A stretch of 56,794 nt of DNA from an uncultured Candidatus Melainabacteria bacterium (GCA_945910425.1 CAMDYM010000005.1:1-56794), one strand, 5' to 3'. Counted from the stretch's first letter, positions 16,129-26,239 are shown. Program-made: numbers and translations. Notes: a model not told the origin generated them from the letters alone.

Positions 16129-16728
16129 CTATTTTACGGATTTGAAAAACTCATTTGTAATAAGCTGTGAGTATCTGTCTTTATCATTTGCAGAAACCAA
16201 AATCTTATCGTTTCCGTTTTCATCTTTCACAACAGAAATCACTCCGCCGATTTCACCTATCGGAAGCTTTTTCAATCTTGCCGTAAACCTTACGTAAGGA
16301 ACCTCCTGCCCGTATGACTTCATCGTTCCGCGCTCGGTTACTCTAAACTCTTCAATTGCAGCTGATTGATATTTAATCTTACTAATCGCAGCTTTAATCC
16401 GCTCTTCCGCATCAGGTGCTTTTATATCCTCTTGGGTTAAAACTTTTTTCTTCCCGGAATCCACAACAACCATTTTTTGACCTGATGCTTTATGCTCAGC
16501 TAACACAGCGTTATAACCCAAAATGCCCGCAGCTTTTTCTATTTCAAACTCCTTATTAATCTTTGAAAAATCACCAATTTTCTGTGCCCGCTCAAGAACA
16601 ACATCTTTACTCGGGTTAATAAAATTCATAAACTGTTTTTGAATCCAATCTTTACCGCCCATAGCAACAAATCCGACTATTATAACAGTCAGAAAAACCG
16701 CTCGTGTAACGTTTTTTAAACAACCCAT
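16129..16728 (-). CDS. Unknown membrane-anchored or exported protein, 199 aa
   Basis: The N terminus MGCLKNVTRAVFLTVIIVGFVAMGG is a signal anchor (about residues 8-25). The remaining 170 residues are soluble, Lys-rich, alternating strands and helices, with no motif I recognise. AGAGGA precedes the ATG and a TATAAT lies on the minus strand at about 16761. It is divergent from mutS, sharing a palindromic ATATTATAATAT centre that could hold -10 boxes for both. A periplasm-facing lineage protein is the best guess. Confidence 0.7.
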   Translation of the reverse strand: MGCLKNVTRAVFLTVIIVGFVAMGGKDWIQKQFMNFINPSKDVVLERAQKIGDFSKINKEFEIEKAAGILGYNAVLAEHKASGQKMVVVDSGKKKVLTQEDIKAPDAEERIKAAISKIKYQSAAIEEFRVTERGTMKSYGQEVPYVRFTARLKKLPIGEIGGVISVVKDENGNDKILVSANDKDRYSQLITNEFFKSVK

Positions 16729-16766
16729 GTTGAAATCCTCTCGTTTTTATATAAGAATATTATAAT

Positions 16767-19346
16767 ATGAGCAAGACTGAAATCAATCACATAAATAGTT
16801 GGGAAGTTAATCCCGAAGATACAACACCTGTAATGAGGCAGTTTTTGAGTATCAAAAAAGAAAACCCGAAAATCCTTTTGTGGTACCGTTTGGGAGATTT
16901 TTATGAAACTTTCTTTGAAGATGCCGAGATTATGTCAAAAGAACTGGAATTAACCTTAACAGGTCGTGATGCAGGTCCAAAACTTGGCAGAATACCGCTT
17001 GCGGGGATTCCTGCTAAAGCTGCCGATGCATATTTGGAAAAACTTGTTCAAAAAAATTATAAAGTTGCCATCTGTGACCAATTAGAAGACCCAAAATTTG
17101 CAAAAGGTCTTGTTAAGCGCGGTATAACCCGTGTTATAACGGCAGGAACACTTACAGAAAGCAACCTTCTTAACCAAAAATCAAACAACTATATCTGCGC
17201 AATCTACAAAGACGAAAAAACGGAAACTTACGGATTTTCATACACAGATATTTCAACAGGCGAATTTAAGACAACACAAGCTCCGCTAAATATGATTATG
17301 GCAGAACTTGCCCGCCTTAACCCGTCAGAAATCGTTGCCCCCTCACAGCGTCAGGAAATTAAACCGTTCCAAATAGTACCTGATGAAGTAATTAATCTTC
17401 CTGATGAGATTACAAAAAGATACAACTGTTCAAAAATCCCATCTTCGGTATTTGAACCGACTTTTGCGGAAAATAATCTTAAAACCGTATTTAAAACCAA
17501 AAGTTTAGAAAGTTTCGGATACTCAAAGTATAAACTCGGATTTAGAGCAGCAGGAGCACTGCTTGCTTACGTTTGGGAAACCTTAAAAGGCAACATGCCA
17601 AAATTTGAAAGAATTGAACCTTATGAACTTTCAGAATACATGATTTTGGATGCTTCAACAAGAAAAAATCTTGAACTTACCGAAACCCTCAGAGAAAAAA
17701 ATAAATACGGTTCACTTTTGTGGTCAATAGACAAAACAAAAACCAACATGGGCGCAAGACTTTTAAAAAACTGGATTTGTCAGCCGTTAAAAAATGTTGA
17801 TGATATCTTAGCAAGGCAAAACGCCATAACAGAACTTGTTGAAAAAGAAAATGTCAGATATTCACTATCTGAAAGCCTTGAAAAAATATATGATATTCAA
17901 CGTCTTGCAACCCGTATGAGCAACGGTTCCGCTAACCCTAAAGATTTTGTAAGTTTAAAAGTATCGCTTACAATGCTTCCGTCTTTGCTTGATGATACAG
18001 AATCACTTGAACATGACATGTTCGCTTCAATTAGAGAATATCGCGAAGCTATCGAAGATTTTGTTAATCTGATTGATTACACAATCAAAGATGAACCGTC
18101 TGCATTGATAAAAGAAGGCGAAATAATAAAAGAAGGCGTCAGCGGTGAATTGGATTACTTTAGAGATTTGTTAAAAGGCGGTGAAGAGTGGCTGAAAAAA
18201 TTCACGGAAGAAGAAAAAGAACGCACAGGCATTAAAAACCTTAAAGTCGATTATAACAAAGTTTTCGGATTTTATATTGAAGTTACCAATTCAAATCTTA
18301 ATCAGGTTCCGCAAAGTTATGTCAGAAAACAAACCCTGACAGGTGCTGAAAGGTTTATTACAGATGAACTTAAAAAACATGAAAATGATGTTATGAACGC
18401 AAAATTCAAATCAACAGAGCTTGAATACAAAATTTTCACGGATTTTAGAGAATATTCAAAAGAATTTGTCACAAAAATTCGAAAAATCGCTGATTGCATA
18501 GCAAAAGCAGATGTCCTAAATTCACTTGCCGAAGTTGCTGTCGAAAACAATTACTGCAAACCGCAAATTGATGAGTCTTATGATTTTCTTGTTAAAAACG
18601 GACGTCACCCTGTTTTGGAAAAAATTCTTCCGCTTGGAGAGTACGTTGCAAACGACCTTGAATTAAAAGCCAATTCCTCAGAAACAACTCAATTTATGAT
18701 ACTTACAGGTCCGAATATGGCAGGTAAATCAACTTACATGCGCCAAAACGCGCTTATCGCAATCCTTGCCCAGATAGGTTCCTGGGTACCTGCCGATAGC
18801 GCTAAAATCGGGGTTATAGATAAAGTATTTACAAGAGTCGGTGCAAGTGATGATTTGACACTGGGGCAATCAACATTTATGGTCGAAATGATTGAAACAT
18901 CTTTCATACTAAACTCCGCAACAGACAGAAGTTTTATCTTACTTGATGAAATCGGACGCGGAACAAGTACATACGACGGTGTTGCAATCGCTTGGTCTGT
19001 TGCAGAATTTCTTGCAACAAAAATTAAAGCAAGATGTATTTTTGCAACTCACTACCACGAACTTAACGTAATGACAAAAAATTATCCGCAAATCAAGAAC
19101 TTTAGAATTACTGTTGCCGAACAAAACGGAGAGATAGAATTTTTAAGAAAAATTGTTCAAGGCGGAACAAGCAAAAGTTACGGTATTCAAGTTGCAAAAA
19201 TGGCAGGGCTTCCGAAAGCTGTTATTAAGCGTTCTGAAGATCTGATGTTAAAAATGCAAAAAGATTTTTCAAATAACCTTGCAACAAGAAAGAAAATGAG
19301 TAATAATGAAGATGATGTTCCGCAATTATCATTGTTCGGAATGTAA
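16767..19346 (+). CDS. mutS: DNA mismatch repair protein MutS
   Basis: 859 aa, normal MutS1 length. The N-terminal mismatch-recognition motif GDFYETF with the Phe-x-Glu pair is present near residue 38. The ATPase has Walker A GPNMAGKST (648-656), TRVGASDDLTLGQSTFMVEM, Walker B LLDEIGRGTSTYDG, and FATHYHEL. The C terminus ends with a short acidic segment and LSLFGM. The start codon directly follows a TATAAT box and no ribosome-binding site exists, so the mRNA is leaderless or nearly so; the next in-frame ATG is codon 23. No mutL nearby. Confidence 0.97.
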   Translation: MSKTEINHINSWEVNPEDTTPVMRQFLSIKKENPKILLWYRLGDFYETFFEDAEIMSKELELTLTGRDAGPKLGRIPLAGIPAKAADAYLEKLVQKNYKVAICDQLEDPKFAKGLVKRGITRVITAGTLTESNLLNQKSNNYICAIYKDEKTETYGFSYTDISTGEFKTTQAPLNMIMAELARLNPSEIVAPSQRQEIKPFQIVPDEVINLPDEITKRYNCSKIPSSVFEPTFAENNLKTVFKTKSLESFGYSKYKLGFRAAGALLAYVWETLKGNMPKFERIEPYELSEYMILDASTRKNLELTETLREKNKYGSLLWSIDKTKTNMGARLLKNWICQPLKNVDDILARQNAITELVEKENVRYSLSESLEKIYDIQRLATRMSNGSANPKDFVSLKVSLTMLPSLLDDTESLEHDMFASIREYREAIEDFVNLIDYTIKDEPSALIKEGEIIKEGVSGELDYFRDLLKGGEEWLKKFTEEEKERTGIKNLKVDYNKVFGFYIEVTNSNLNQVPQSYVRKQTLTGAERFITDELKKHENDVMNAKFKSTELEYKIFTDFREYSKEFVTKIRKIADCIAKADVLNSLAEVAVENNYCKPQIDESYDFLVKNGRHPVLEKILPLGEYVANDLELKANSSETTQFMILTGPNMAGKSTYMRQNALIAILAQIGSWVPADSAKIGVIDKVFTRVGASDDLTLGQSTFMVEMIETSFILNSATDRSFILLDEIGRGTSTYDGVAIAWSVAEFLATKIKARCIFATHYHELNVMTKNYPQIKNFRITVAEQNGEIEFLRKIVQGGTSKSYGIQVAKMAGLPKAVIKRSEDLMLKMQKDFSNNLATRKKMSNNEDDVPQLSLFGM

Positions 19347-19413
19347 AAATTCTTAACATATAGGCAAAAATATTTGTCTTTATGTTTTATAAAGATAAGG
19401 AGTGTGTACAAAA

Positions 19414-19656
19414 ATGATAAGACCGGTAGGCATAGATGCTCCGACCAACATTTTGGATGAATTATATGACTCAACAAGAAGAAAAATCCAGGATGTAGTA
19501 ACAAATTCTTATGATGATATTGATAATGTAATACCTAACGATATTATTGATATAGATTTTTCAAAAGAAAATGATAAGAAAAAAACTACAACTCAACCAA
19601 ATTTTATAAAAAGAAACATTGAAAAAATAAAAAAATTCTTCGTTTCTAAAAAATAG
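19414..19656 (+). CDS. Small unknown protein, 80 aa
   Basis: Charged, acidic in the middle (DDIDNVIPNDIIDIDF) and strongly basic at the end (IKRNIEKIKKFFVSKK). The ATG at 19414 is used because AAGGAG lies upstream; an in-frame GTG at 19402 overlaps that site. It is followed 13 bases later by the next gene with the same AAGGAGTGTACA leader, so the two form an operon. No family recognised. Confidence 0.65.
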   Translation: MIRPVGIDAPTNILDELYDSTRRKIQDVVTNSYDDIDNVIPNDIIDIDFSKENDKKKTTTQPNFIKRNIEKIKKFFVSKK

Positions 19657-19669
19657 CAAGGAGTGTACA

Positions 19670-20395
19670 ATGATAAATAATGTAGGTACAGAAAGATTTA
19701 AAACACTTAACTCATTTGGAAATTCAGTTAATAATATCCGAAAATTTCCGGCTCAAACTGATCCAATCATCGCACCTTCAAATGACACGCAAATTGATGA
19801 TTCATTTACACTTAATGAAAAGAAAGTAAATGACTTTAAATCACGCTTAAAAGATAAAAACTGGGAAAAGAAATTTAATCCTGAATTTCAAACAGTTCGA
19901 ATGAAACAAAAAAAAGTAAACGACGGTTTGGAATATTCAATTTCTGCTGACGGAACAGTTACGGAAACAGGATTACGGGTTCAGCCTTCTGTAATTTTAG
20001 TAGAAGATAAAGATGCGCTTGAGTTATACAATAAAAAAGCAAATCCTAAATCATTAAAAGACAGAATTGCCGATGTTTGGAAATTTATTTCTCATACAGG
20101 AAAAATGATCGGAGCAACAGTTAAAGGTCTTGTTTACGGCGCAGGAGCAGGCATTGCATTACTTGGCGGTTCTTGGCTGTTTAATTCTTTACCGAAAGCC
20201 TTTGCAAAAGAAGGACCGTCCTTGTGGAAAACAATCAGCCAACCGCTTAAACACATCAGCAAATCTGGTAAGATTATTGCAGGTGTAGGTAGTGCTTTAG
20301 TACTTGCATATCATATTATCGCAGGTAAACTTGATGCAAACCAAAGAACTGCTGTAATTGACCATAAAATGCATTCAGGACACAGAGATAAATAA
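19670..20395 (+). CDS. Unknown protein with C-terminal membrane segments, 241 aa
   Basis: The N-terminal 125 residues are polar, with an N-terminal LNSFGNSVNN segment. The second half has two hydrophobic helices, VKGLVYGAGAGIALLGGSWLF (about 148-168) and KIIAGVGSALVLAYHIIAG (about 202-220), enough for a membrane hairpin. AAGGAG is six bases before the ATG. It is co-transcribed with the 80-aa gene upstream. No family recognised; its style fits the lineage-specific proteins elsewhere in the window. Confidence 0.7.
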   Translation: MINNVGTERFKTLNSFGNSVNNIRKFPAQTDPIIAPSNDTQIDDSFTLNEKKVNDFKSRLKDKNWEKKFNPEFQTVRMKQKKVNDGLEYSISADGTVTETGLRVQPSVILVEDKDALELYNKKANPKSLKDRIADVWKFISHTGKMIGATVKGLVYGAGAGIALLGGSWLFNSLPKAFAKEGPSLWKTISQPLKHISKSGKIIAGVGSALVLAYHIIAGKLDANQRTAVIDHKMHSGHRDK

Positions 20396-20452
20396 AATTA
20401 ATTATTTAATTAGTTAAGTAGGTTGGGCTTTTGGTTATATCAATTTACTTAA

Positions 20453-22600
20453 TTAGCTCTGGAATAATTGGAATGCCTTTTGAACACCGTTTGAAATCAT
20501 ACTCTTAACAGATTCATATTCAGTTGTTAAGGCAGAGATTTCAGCATCAAGTTTTTTTGATTTCAAATCAATAGAATCTTCTTTGTATGTTAATTCAGCC
20601 TTTTTAGCTTTAAACTCTGCTTCTGCTCTTGCTATCGCATCAGTATCGGCAACTTCAACAATATAACCTGTATCATTATATCTTGATTGGTAATAATATC
20701 CGTCACCTTCATTCAAAGAACTCATTGAATATCTGCCGTCTTTTATCATGCTTTCAAGATATTCGCTGTCATCAATCGCAACATCTTCTCTCCAGCCGTG
20801 AGCTAAGATATTATTATATAATTCATCATAAAAATCTGCTGATTTTGATTTTATATCATTAACTGCATCTCCATCATTTTGGAACATATAATAATAGTTA
20901 AGATTATCTGTTACATAAACAGATTGTTCAACACTTTTTCCGACAACATAATCAGAATTTGCCATATTTAAGTAGTTATCATAATATGTTAAGAATGAAG
21001 ATAACATATTAGATAAACTTAAGGCTACATATTGCTTATCTGAATCCGTACCAATTGTGTTATAATTGATTGCATTTTGGTATGCTGTGTTATCAATAAA
21101 TGAATTCGATGTATTGCTGCCAATCTCAGTTACACGGTTAAACTGTCTTTTTGTCATATTATAAGCAAATTTTAGTGCCTCAGATGATGCTTCATCAATA
21201 TTAAAACCTTTGCCAAATAAATCTTCACTCGGAGAGTATCCAAAGACTTTGGCAATAGAATCTAACATTTTTTCTACATCTTGCTTGAAATTATTTATAT
21301 CTTCTGCATTGCCACCATTTTTATTAGAAACAAGTACGACACTACCAGCAAGAATATCACCAATAGTCATATCAGCAACTTTACCTTTGTCTTTCTCTAA
21401 CACGCCGTTTACGACAACAGAATAGCCTTGGAAATCTATTTTTTTACCGTCTGATTGATTAACATTGAATTTACTTGTATCAATAGAAATAATTTTTTCT
21501 TCACCGGTGGCAAGTTTACCAGAATACTTATTTTTAAATGCAATTTGGTCAGCATCTACAAAATTTTTCAATTCTGCATAAGCAGCATCAACTGTAGCAT
21601 AACCGTCAAAAGCTGTACCTGTAGGACTATCTGATGCTGATATTGCTGTTAATTCTTTAAATTTTGACTCTTCAAAATCACCTTTTGCAAGAACTTCTGC
21701 AGCTTTTATAAGTTTATTATATTTTAAAAGTTCTGCATTATAATTATTTAGATTTGTATTATAAGTATTTTTCTCTTCCTGAGTAGCATTTTCTGCAGGC
21801 TCACTCGGTTTATTCTTCAGGTCATAAGTATTTTTTTGAGATTTAAAATAGCTTACAATATCATCAGTCATAACATGTTTTGCAAGTAATTGTGAATATT
21901 GAGTGTATTCTTTATTTTTTCTATCATATTCAACTTTATTGATTTGACCATCTTTTAAAGTAAGAGCGGTCCAATCAATCAATTGTTGACCGATTTGTTC
22001 ACTCATAATCAACTCAGGTAACTGCATAGCATCAACTACGGATTTATTCTTAGGTTGAGCACCAATACCTGCTAACGGGTTCCATTGAACACCTGAACCT
22101 TCCCCGCCATCAGAAACTGTTGCATCCTCAAAAGAAACTCCGCCTGAAACTTTTTCAGCTTTAAAATCATATCGTGTAATAGAATCAGCGGTTTCTTTTG
22201 TTACCAAACCACCGGGAACCATTGCTTGAATAAATTTATCTCTTTGTTCCTGAGAACCGATTCCGCCTGCTTTTGATAACCCTGCGGCTCTTGCTGCTGC
22301 GGCGTACTCAGAATTTAACACAATCGCACCTGAAGGAGTTGTAATCATATAAGGATCATAATCGTTAACCGCAGACGGCATCATTAACAAACTGTAAGTT
22401 AAGCCGTAATCTGCGTCTACAGTATCATTTGACCACATTAATTTTGTAGCATTCATAGCATTGGCGTAATCGTTAGAAACCGCAGCCAACTGATTTGTAA
22501 TACTCAACTTCTGTTGAGCCAAATCTGTTGATTTGTATTCACAATCAGCTTTTCGTGCTGTTATACATAAAAATCTAGCTTGTGAAGCTGCCAATCCCAT
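20453..22600 (-). CDS. Large protein resembling a flagellar-type axial export substrate
   Basis: 715 aa. The conserved-looking N terminus MGLAASQARFLCITARKADCE leads into a helical segment to about residue 60. The C terminus (KLDAEISALTTEYESVKSMISNGVQKAFQLFQS) is a second amphipathic helix. Helical ends flanking a long Asp/Asn/Ser-rich, Tyr-rich middle is the plan of flagellar axial proteins, which leave unfolded through the FlhB/FliPQR gate encoded in this window. There is no Sec signal peptide. AAAGGA precedes the ATG. No named family assigned; hook-associated or needle-tip-like roles are inference. Confidence 0.5.
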   Translation of the reverse strand: MGLAASQARFLCITARKADCEYKSTDLAQQKLSITNQLAAVSNDYANAMNATKLMWSNDTVDADYGLTYSLLMMPSAVNDYDPYMITTPSGAIVLNSEYAAAARAAGLSKAGGIGSQEQRDKFIQAMVPGGLVTKETADSITRYDFKAEKVSGGVSFEDATVSDGGEGSGVQWNPLAGIGAQPKNKSVVDAMQLPELIMSEQIGQQLIDWTALTLKDGQINKVEYDRKNKEYTQYSQLLAKHVMTDDIVSYFKSQKNTYDLKNKPSEPAENATQEEKNTYNTNLNNYNAELLKYNKLIKAAEVLAKGDFEESKFKELTAISASDSPTGTAFDGYATVDAAYAELKNFVDADQIAFKNKYSGKLATGEEKIISIDTSKFNVNQSDGKKIDFQGYSVVVNGVLEKDKGKVADMTIGDILAGSVVLVSNKNGGNAEDINNFKQDVEKMLDSIAKVFGYSPSEDLFGKGFNIDEASSEALKFAYNMTKRQFNRVTEIGSNTSNSFIDNTAYQNAINYNTIGTDSDKQYVALSLSNMLSSFLTYYDNYLNMANSDYVVGKSVEQSVYVTDNLNYYYMFQNDGDAVNDIKSKSADFYDELYNNILAHGWREDVAIDDSEYLESMIKDGRYSMSSLNEGDGYYYQSRYNDTGYIVEVADTDAIARAEAEFKAKKAELTYKEDSIDLKSKKLDAEISALTTEYESVKSMISNGVQKAFQLFQS

Positions 22601-22697
22601 GTTTTCGTAATCCTTTCATTCTATTGCTTATCCATGGTTACGGCATTTTTCTCTAAATCTTTAGATTTTTGGAAGAATTTATTAACAATTCGTTACA

Positions 22698-23285
22698 TTA
22701 CTCTTTAACATTAATATACGTATAAGCATTCAAATCCATTGAACCAAAAATTAACTTTATTTTATTATCACCTTCAGGAATCCATTTTGCAAATGTAATC
22801 GTATCCTCACCAAAATCATCATCGGTTTCAACTGCAAGAACTTGAGCCATTAAATATTGAGATTGATAAAACTTTAAAAACACTTCATTTCCGTTTTTTT
22901 CTGCTTGAATCTGATAATGCCCGATAGGAAGAACATCTTCTCCGATTTTCAATTCGACAGGTAAACTTATAACCGGATGTGTATCGTCTTTTTTTGATTC
23001 ATCATTTTGATTAATCACTTCTGTTTCATTCCCCTGATGAAACTCTTCGCCTTTTGGAATTTGCCATTTTTTAAAACGATTTGTCCACTTGTTTTTTTTA
23101 TCTTTCAAACTTTCAATCGCCTTATCAAAGTCTTCATCCGATACACTTTTGTCCTGACCGTAGTAAGTTTGGCTTGCACCCCAATTATCCCACAAATCAC
23201 CAGTTGATGGCATATCAGCATCATCTGCCAACACAGGCAAAGTAAGACAAAAACTAAACATTAATACAGCTAAAATTTTCTTCAT
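22698..23285 (-). CDS. Exported protein of unknown function, 195 aa
   Basis: A clear Sec signal peptide, MKKILAVLMFSFCLTLPVLA|DD, gives a mature periplasmic protein of about 175 residues. Its N-terminal part is charged (KSLKDKKNKW), the rest is beta-rich (VELKIGEDVLPIGHYQIQAEK). No catalytic motif seen. No ribosome-binding site is present; TATGAT (plus 23292-23297) ends six bases before the ATG with TTTACT 16 bases further up (plus 23314-23319), so this may be another leaderless gene. Confidence 0.75.
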   Translation of the reverse strand: MKKILAVLMFSFCLTLPVLADDADMPSTGDLWDNWGASQTYYGQDKSVSDEDFDKAIESLKDKKNKWTNRFKKWQIPKGEEFHQGNETEVINQNDESKKDDTHPVISLPVELKIGEDVLPIGHYQIQAEKNGNEVFLKFYQSQYLMAQVLAVETDDDFGEDTITFAKWIPEGDNKIKLIFGSMDLNAYTYINVKE

Positions 23286-23342
23286 ACAATAATCATAATG
23301 AATTTACCCCAAAAGTAAACCCGACAAATATATGAAAATTAA

Positions 23343-24686
23343 TTACTCAACATTAACTTCTTGTTTTTGCTCTTCTTCTTTTACAATAAGCAGTTTAGTA
23401 ATTCTTGCCCCGTCAATTTCTTTAACGGTAAACGTAAATTCACCATACTTAACAACATCATCAAGCTGAGCAAGACGTCCCAGTTCTTTAACCACAAGAC
23501 CTGCAATTGTATCAACATCTTCATCATCCAGTTTTTCATCAGGAATATCAAAATAATCTGCTAATTCATCAAGTCTTAACATTCCGTTTGCAAGATAATG
23601 ATTTGGCTTTAATTCTTTTATATCAAACTCTGCTTCTTCATCAAACTCATCTTGAACATCACCGAAAATTTCTTCAAAAACGTCTTCCAAGGTTATAATA
23701 CCTGAAGTTCCGCCAAATTCATCAACAACAACAGCCATCTGGCTTTTGTTTTTCTTAAATTCTCTTACAAGATTATCAAGTGTCATTGTTTCAGGAACAA
23801 GCAGGATTTTTCTTTGAAGAGATTCAACAGAAGTTTCTTTATCGTCAACTGATAACGAATACAAATCTTTTACGTGAATTAACCCCGTAATATGGTCTAT
23901 ATCTGTATCATAAACAGGATATCTTGTATATTGATTATCTTTTGCGAGTTTATTCAACTCATCAAACGGCATATCAATCGGTACACAAACCATATCAGTA
24001 CGAGGAATCATAACTTCTCTTGCTGTTAAATCCGAGAAGTTAAACATGTTATGAAGCATATCTTTTTCTGTTTCGTTAAGGACACCTTCATCATAACTTG
24101 TATCAACAAGTAAGTCTAAATCTTCAATTGTATGAACAACTCTTGCAGAATTAACAGGGATTCTGAAAAGTTTCAAAATACTGTTACAAGCAACATTCAA
24201 AGTCCAAACAAACGGTTTTGATATCGTCATAAAAATATCCATAGGCTTTGCAACATAAAGTGAAATTTTTTCAGGATATTGAAGCGCAATACACTTTGGA
24301 ACCTGTTCGCCTATAACAACATGTAAAAAAGTCATCACAAAGAATGCAACAACCGCTGTTACAGGAGCGATATAAGCCTGAGCAGACGGAAACTCATTAA
24401 GCAAAGGTTTCAACATCATCTCAACAGTCGGAGAACCAAACCAACCAATACCGATACTTGCAATAGTAACACCAACCTGTACGGCAGCAATAAAGAAATT
24501 CATATCCTCAAGTGCCTTTAGTGCAAGTTTTGCATCGACATTACCGTCTTTAGTAAGTTGTTCAATCTTAGTTTTTCTTGCTCGGACAATGGCAAATTCA
24601 GCAGCTACAAAAAAGCCGTTAATCAATAATAGTATAAAAACTACCAACCAATTGGAAACAATTATTCCCAGACTCGACTCACTCAT
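23343..24686 (-). CDS. CorC/HlyC-family CNNM-like membrane protein
   Basis: 447 aa. DUF21/CNNM transmembrane domain at about 10-190 (FFVAAEFAIVRARKTKIEQL, VTIASIGIGWFG, HVVIGEQVPK), a CBS pair at about 205-325 (MIPRTDMVCV; VVVDEFGGTSGIITLEDVFEEIFGDVQDEFDEE), and the CorC_HlyC C-terminal domain. Family members bind ATP/AMP at the CBS pair and are linked to Mg2+ efflux. It acts in the inner membrane. It is the last host gene before the phage-like cluster and is intact. AAGG precedes the ATG. Confidence 0.93.
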   Translation of the reverse strand: MSESSLGIIVSNWLVVFILLLINGFFVAAEFAIVRARKTKIEQLTKDGNVDAKLALKALEDMNFFIAAVQVGVTIASIGIGWFGSPTVEMMLKPLLNEFPSAQAYIAPVTAVVAFFVMTFLHVVIGEQVPKCIALQYPEKISLYVAKPMDIFMTISKPFVWTLNVACNSILKLFRIPVNSARVVHTIEDLDLLVDTSYDEGVLNETEKDMLHNMFNFSDLTAREVMIPRTDMVCVPIDMPFDELNKLAKDNQYTRYPVYDTDIDHITGLIHVKDLYSLSVDDKETSVESLQRKILLVPETMTLDNLVREFKKNKSQMAVVVDEFGGTSGIITLEDVFEEIFGDVQDEFDEEAEFDIKELKPNHYLANGMLRLDELADYFDIPDEKLDDEDVDTIAGLVVKELGRLAQLDDVVKYGEFTFTVKEIDGARITKLLIVKEEEQKQEVNVE

Positions 24687-24819
24687 CCTTTATTTTCCCT
24701 TTGTTTTACTGGTTTAATTATAGTATCAGCACAAAAAAAATGCAAGTCTAACTCTGCTACAACAAATAACGACTTGGCAGAATTGAGATTTTTTATAAAT
24801 AATCACTTAATATATTTTA

Positions 24820-24873
24820 AAAACTCCTAAAATACCTAAAACTAGTAGTCTGTGGGTCAATTTTAGGAGTTTT
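24820..24873 (-). terminator. Terminator of the phage-like operon
   Basis: AAAACTCCTAAAAT (24820-24833) and ATTTTAGGAGTTTT (24860-24873), a perfect 14-bp stem with a 26-base loop. On the minus strand it is followed by a short T run, directly after the last phage-like gene. The long loop is unusual for a simple terminator. Confidence 0.6.
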
Positions 24874-24891
24874 GACTGTTATTTTTACGGT

Positions 24892-26220
24892 TTAGTCTTC
24901 TTCGATAAATATATGATTTCCGTTTTTAGTTATCCAACGACCCTTTTTGCCGTTTGTATTATTTTTTTGTTTTTTTGGTTTTAACGCTTCTACTTCTTTT
25001 TTAGTCGGTAATCCGATTTTTCCTATTTGTGCATGTATTTCTTGTTTATTAGTTTCATAATCTTCTGGGGACATATCCTCAAATTCTTCCATTGTATAAA
25101 TTTTTCTACTATTTGTTTTGGGATTTTTGTAATCCTCATAATTATTAGGAGAAACATCTTCGTAAACCCGACCTTTCAACACCCCCGGTTGCGCATCTTC
25201 TACCGATTGTGCGTAAAAATCATTTACGGCTTCTTCTATTTTATCCATTGAATGATATGTTGCTCCTAATAATTCTGTGGTCAACTGAGAATTTAGCCAC
25301 TTGGCAGGGTTGTTTTTTTCTAAATAATCATACATAATAATATTGGGTTCTAACTTGAGCGCTCGGTTTTGGTTCGAGTATGCAGGGTTAGAGCCTACTT
25401 CTTTTATTTGATAAAAATCATACCCTGTTTGATTTGAATTTTTTCTGATTATATATTCAAATTCTTTATTCTTATAGGTATTATATAATTTATTGAAATA
25501 ATCCGAATCTAAACGAAAAGGTTTATCATTACTGTATGTATTACTTTTGGCTGTTTTAATTTGTTCGGGAATTTTCGGTATCATTTTAGAATTATGCAAT
25601 TTAATTTCACCAGATTGAGAACCGGGAATATTTATTTGCCCGAGAAAAGATGAATCAATTTTTCTATCTTGTAAATAATTTTTATAATAATTCTTACTCA
25701 TCGCTCTTAATTTTTTCATCTCATCTAATGACATATTATTTCCTGTTTGAAAATTCTCTAAAATTTTAGCATGATTAAGTTTTTGCAAATAACTTATAGA
25801 TGTACCTGTCAATCCTCCGATACCAAAACCAAAGACAGCATCTTGTATTGAACTTGCCAAAATATTTTTATCTTCCAGCAACCCTCTGCCTGCACCAAAA
25901 ATTGAGGAGGCAAGCGCTCCGTCTATCGCACCTGTTAATGTATCTTGGACTATCTTTTTACCAAACTTTTTCTCCAATGCGGCAAGCCCTACTTTTCCAG
26001 CGACTCTTGTTCCGGCGCCTACGGCTCCTATAGGCGCAAGCATCGCAGCGGCTTCAATCGACGCACCTAAAACACTTTTACCGACAGTCCGATAAAACTG
26101 TGCATCAGCTTGCTTGTTATACTCATTTCCCGCTTGTTTTATTAATCTTGTTTTTTCTTCAGGAGTTAAATTATTATTTTCAAGTTCTTTTCTCAACTCT
26201 TCAAATATATCGCGTTCCAT
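24892..26220 (-). CDS. Phage structural or internal protein, 442 aa (unknown)
   Basis: The N-terminal 150 residues are Ala/Gly-rich with hydrophobic helices (SIEAAAMLAPIGAVGAGTRVAGKVGLAA; ASSIFGAGRGLL; DAVFGFGIGGLTGTS), typical of virion ejection proteins that insert in membranes. The middle is polar with no motif. Near the C terminus MEEFEDMSPEDYETNKQEIHAQ resembles the end of the scaffold-like protein of the same cluster. The tail KGRWITKNGNHIFIEED is a short W-x-T-x-NG-x-H motif. It is the last gene of the operon. Function is inferred from position and composition. Confidence 0.55.
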   Translation of the reverse strand: MERDIFEELRKELENNNLTPEEKTRLIKQAGNEYNKQADAQFYRTVGKSVLGASIEAAAMLAPIGAVGAGTRVAGKVGLAALEKKFGKKIVQDTLTGAIDGALASSIFGAGRGLLEDKNILASSIQDAVFGFGIGGLTGTSISYLQKLNHAKILENFQTGNNMSLDEMKKLRAMSKNYYKNYLQDRKIDSSFLGQINIPGSQSGEIKLHNSKMIPKIPEQIKTAKSNTYSNDKPFRLDSDYFNKLYNTYKNKEFEYIIRKNSNQTGYDFYQIKEVGSNPAYSNQNRALKLEPNIIMYDYLEKNNPAKWLNSQLTTELLGATYHSMDKIEEAVNDFYAQSVEDAQPGVLKGRVYEDVSPNNYEDYKNPKTNSRKIYTMEEFEDMSPEDYETNKQEIHAQIGKIGLPTKKEVEALKPKKQKNNTNGKKGRWITKNGNHIFIEED

Positions 26221-26239
26221 TTTATTTTCCTTTCTTTAC

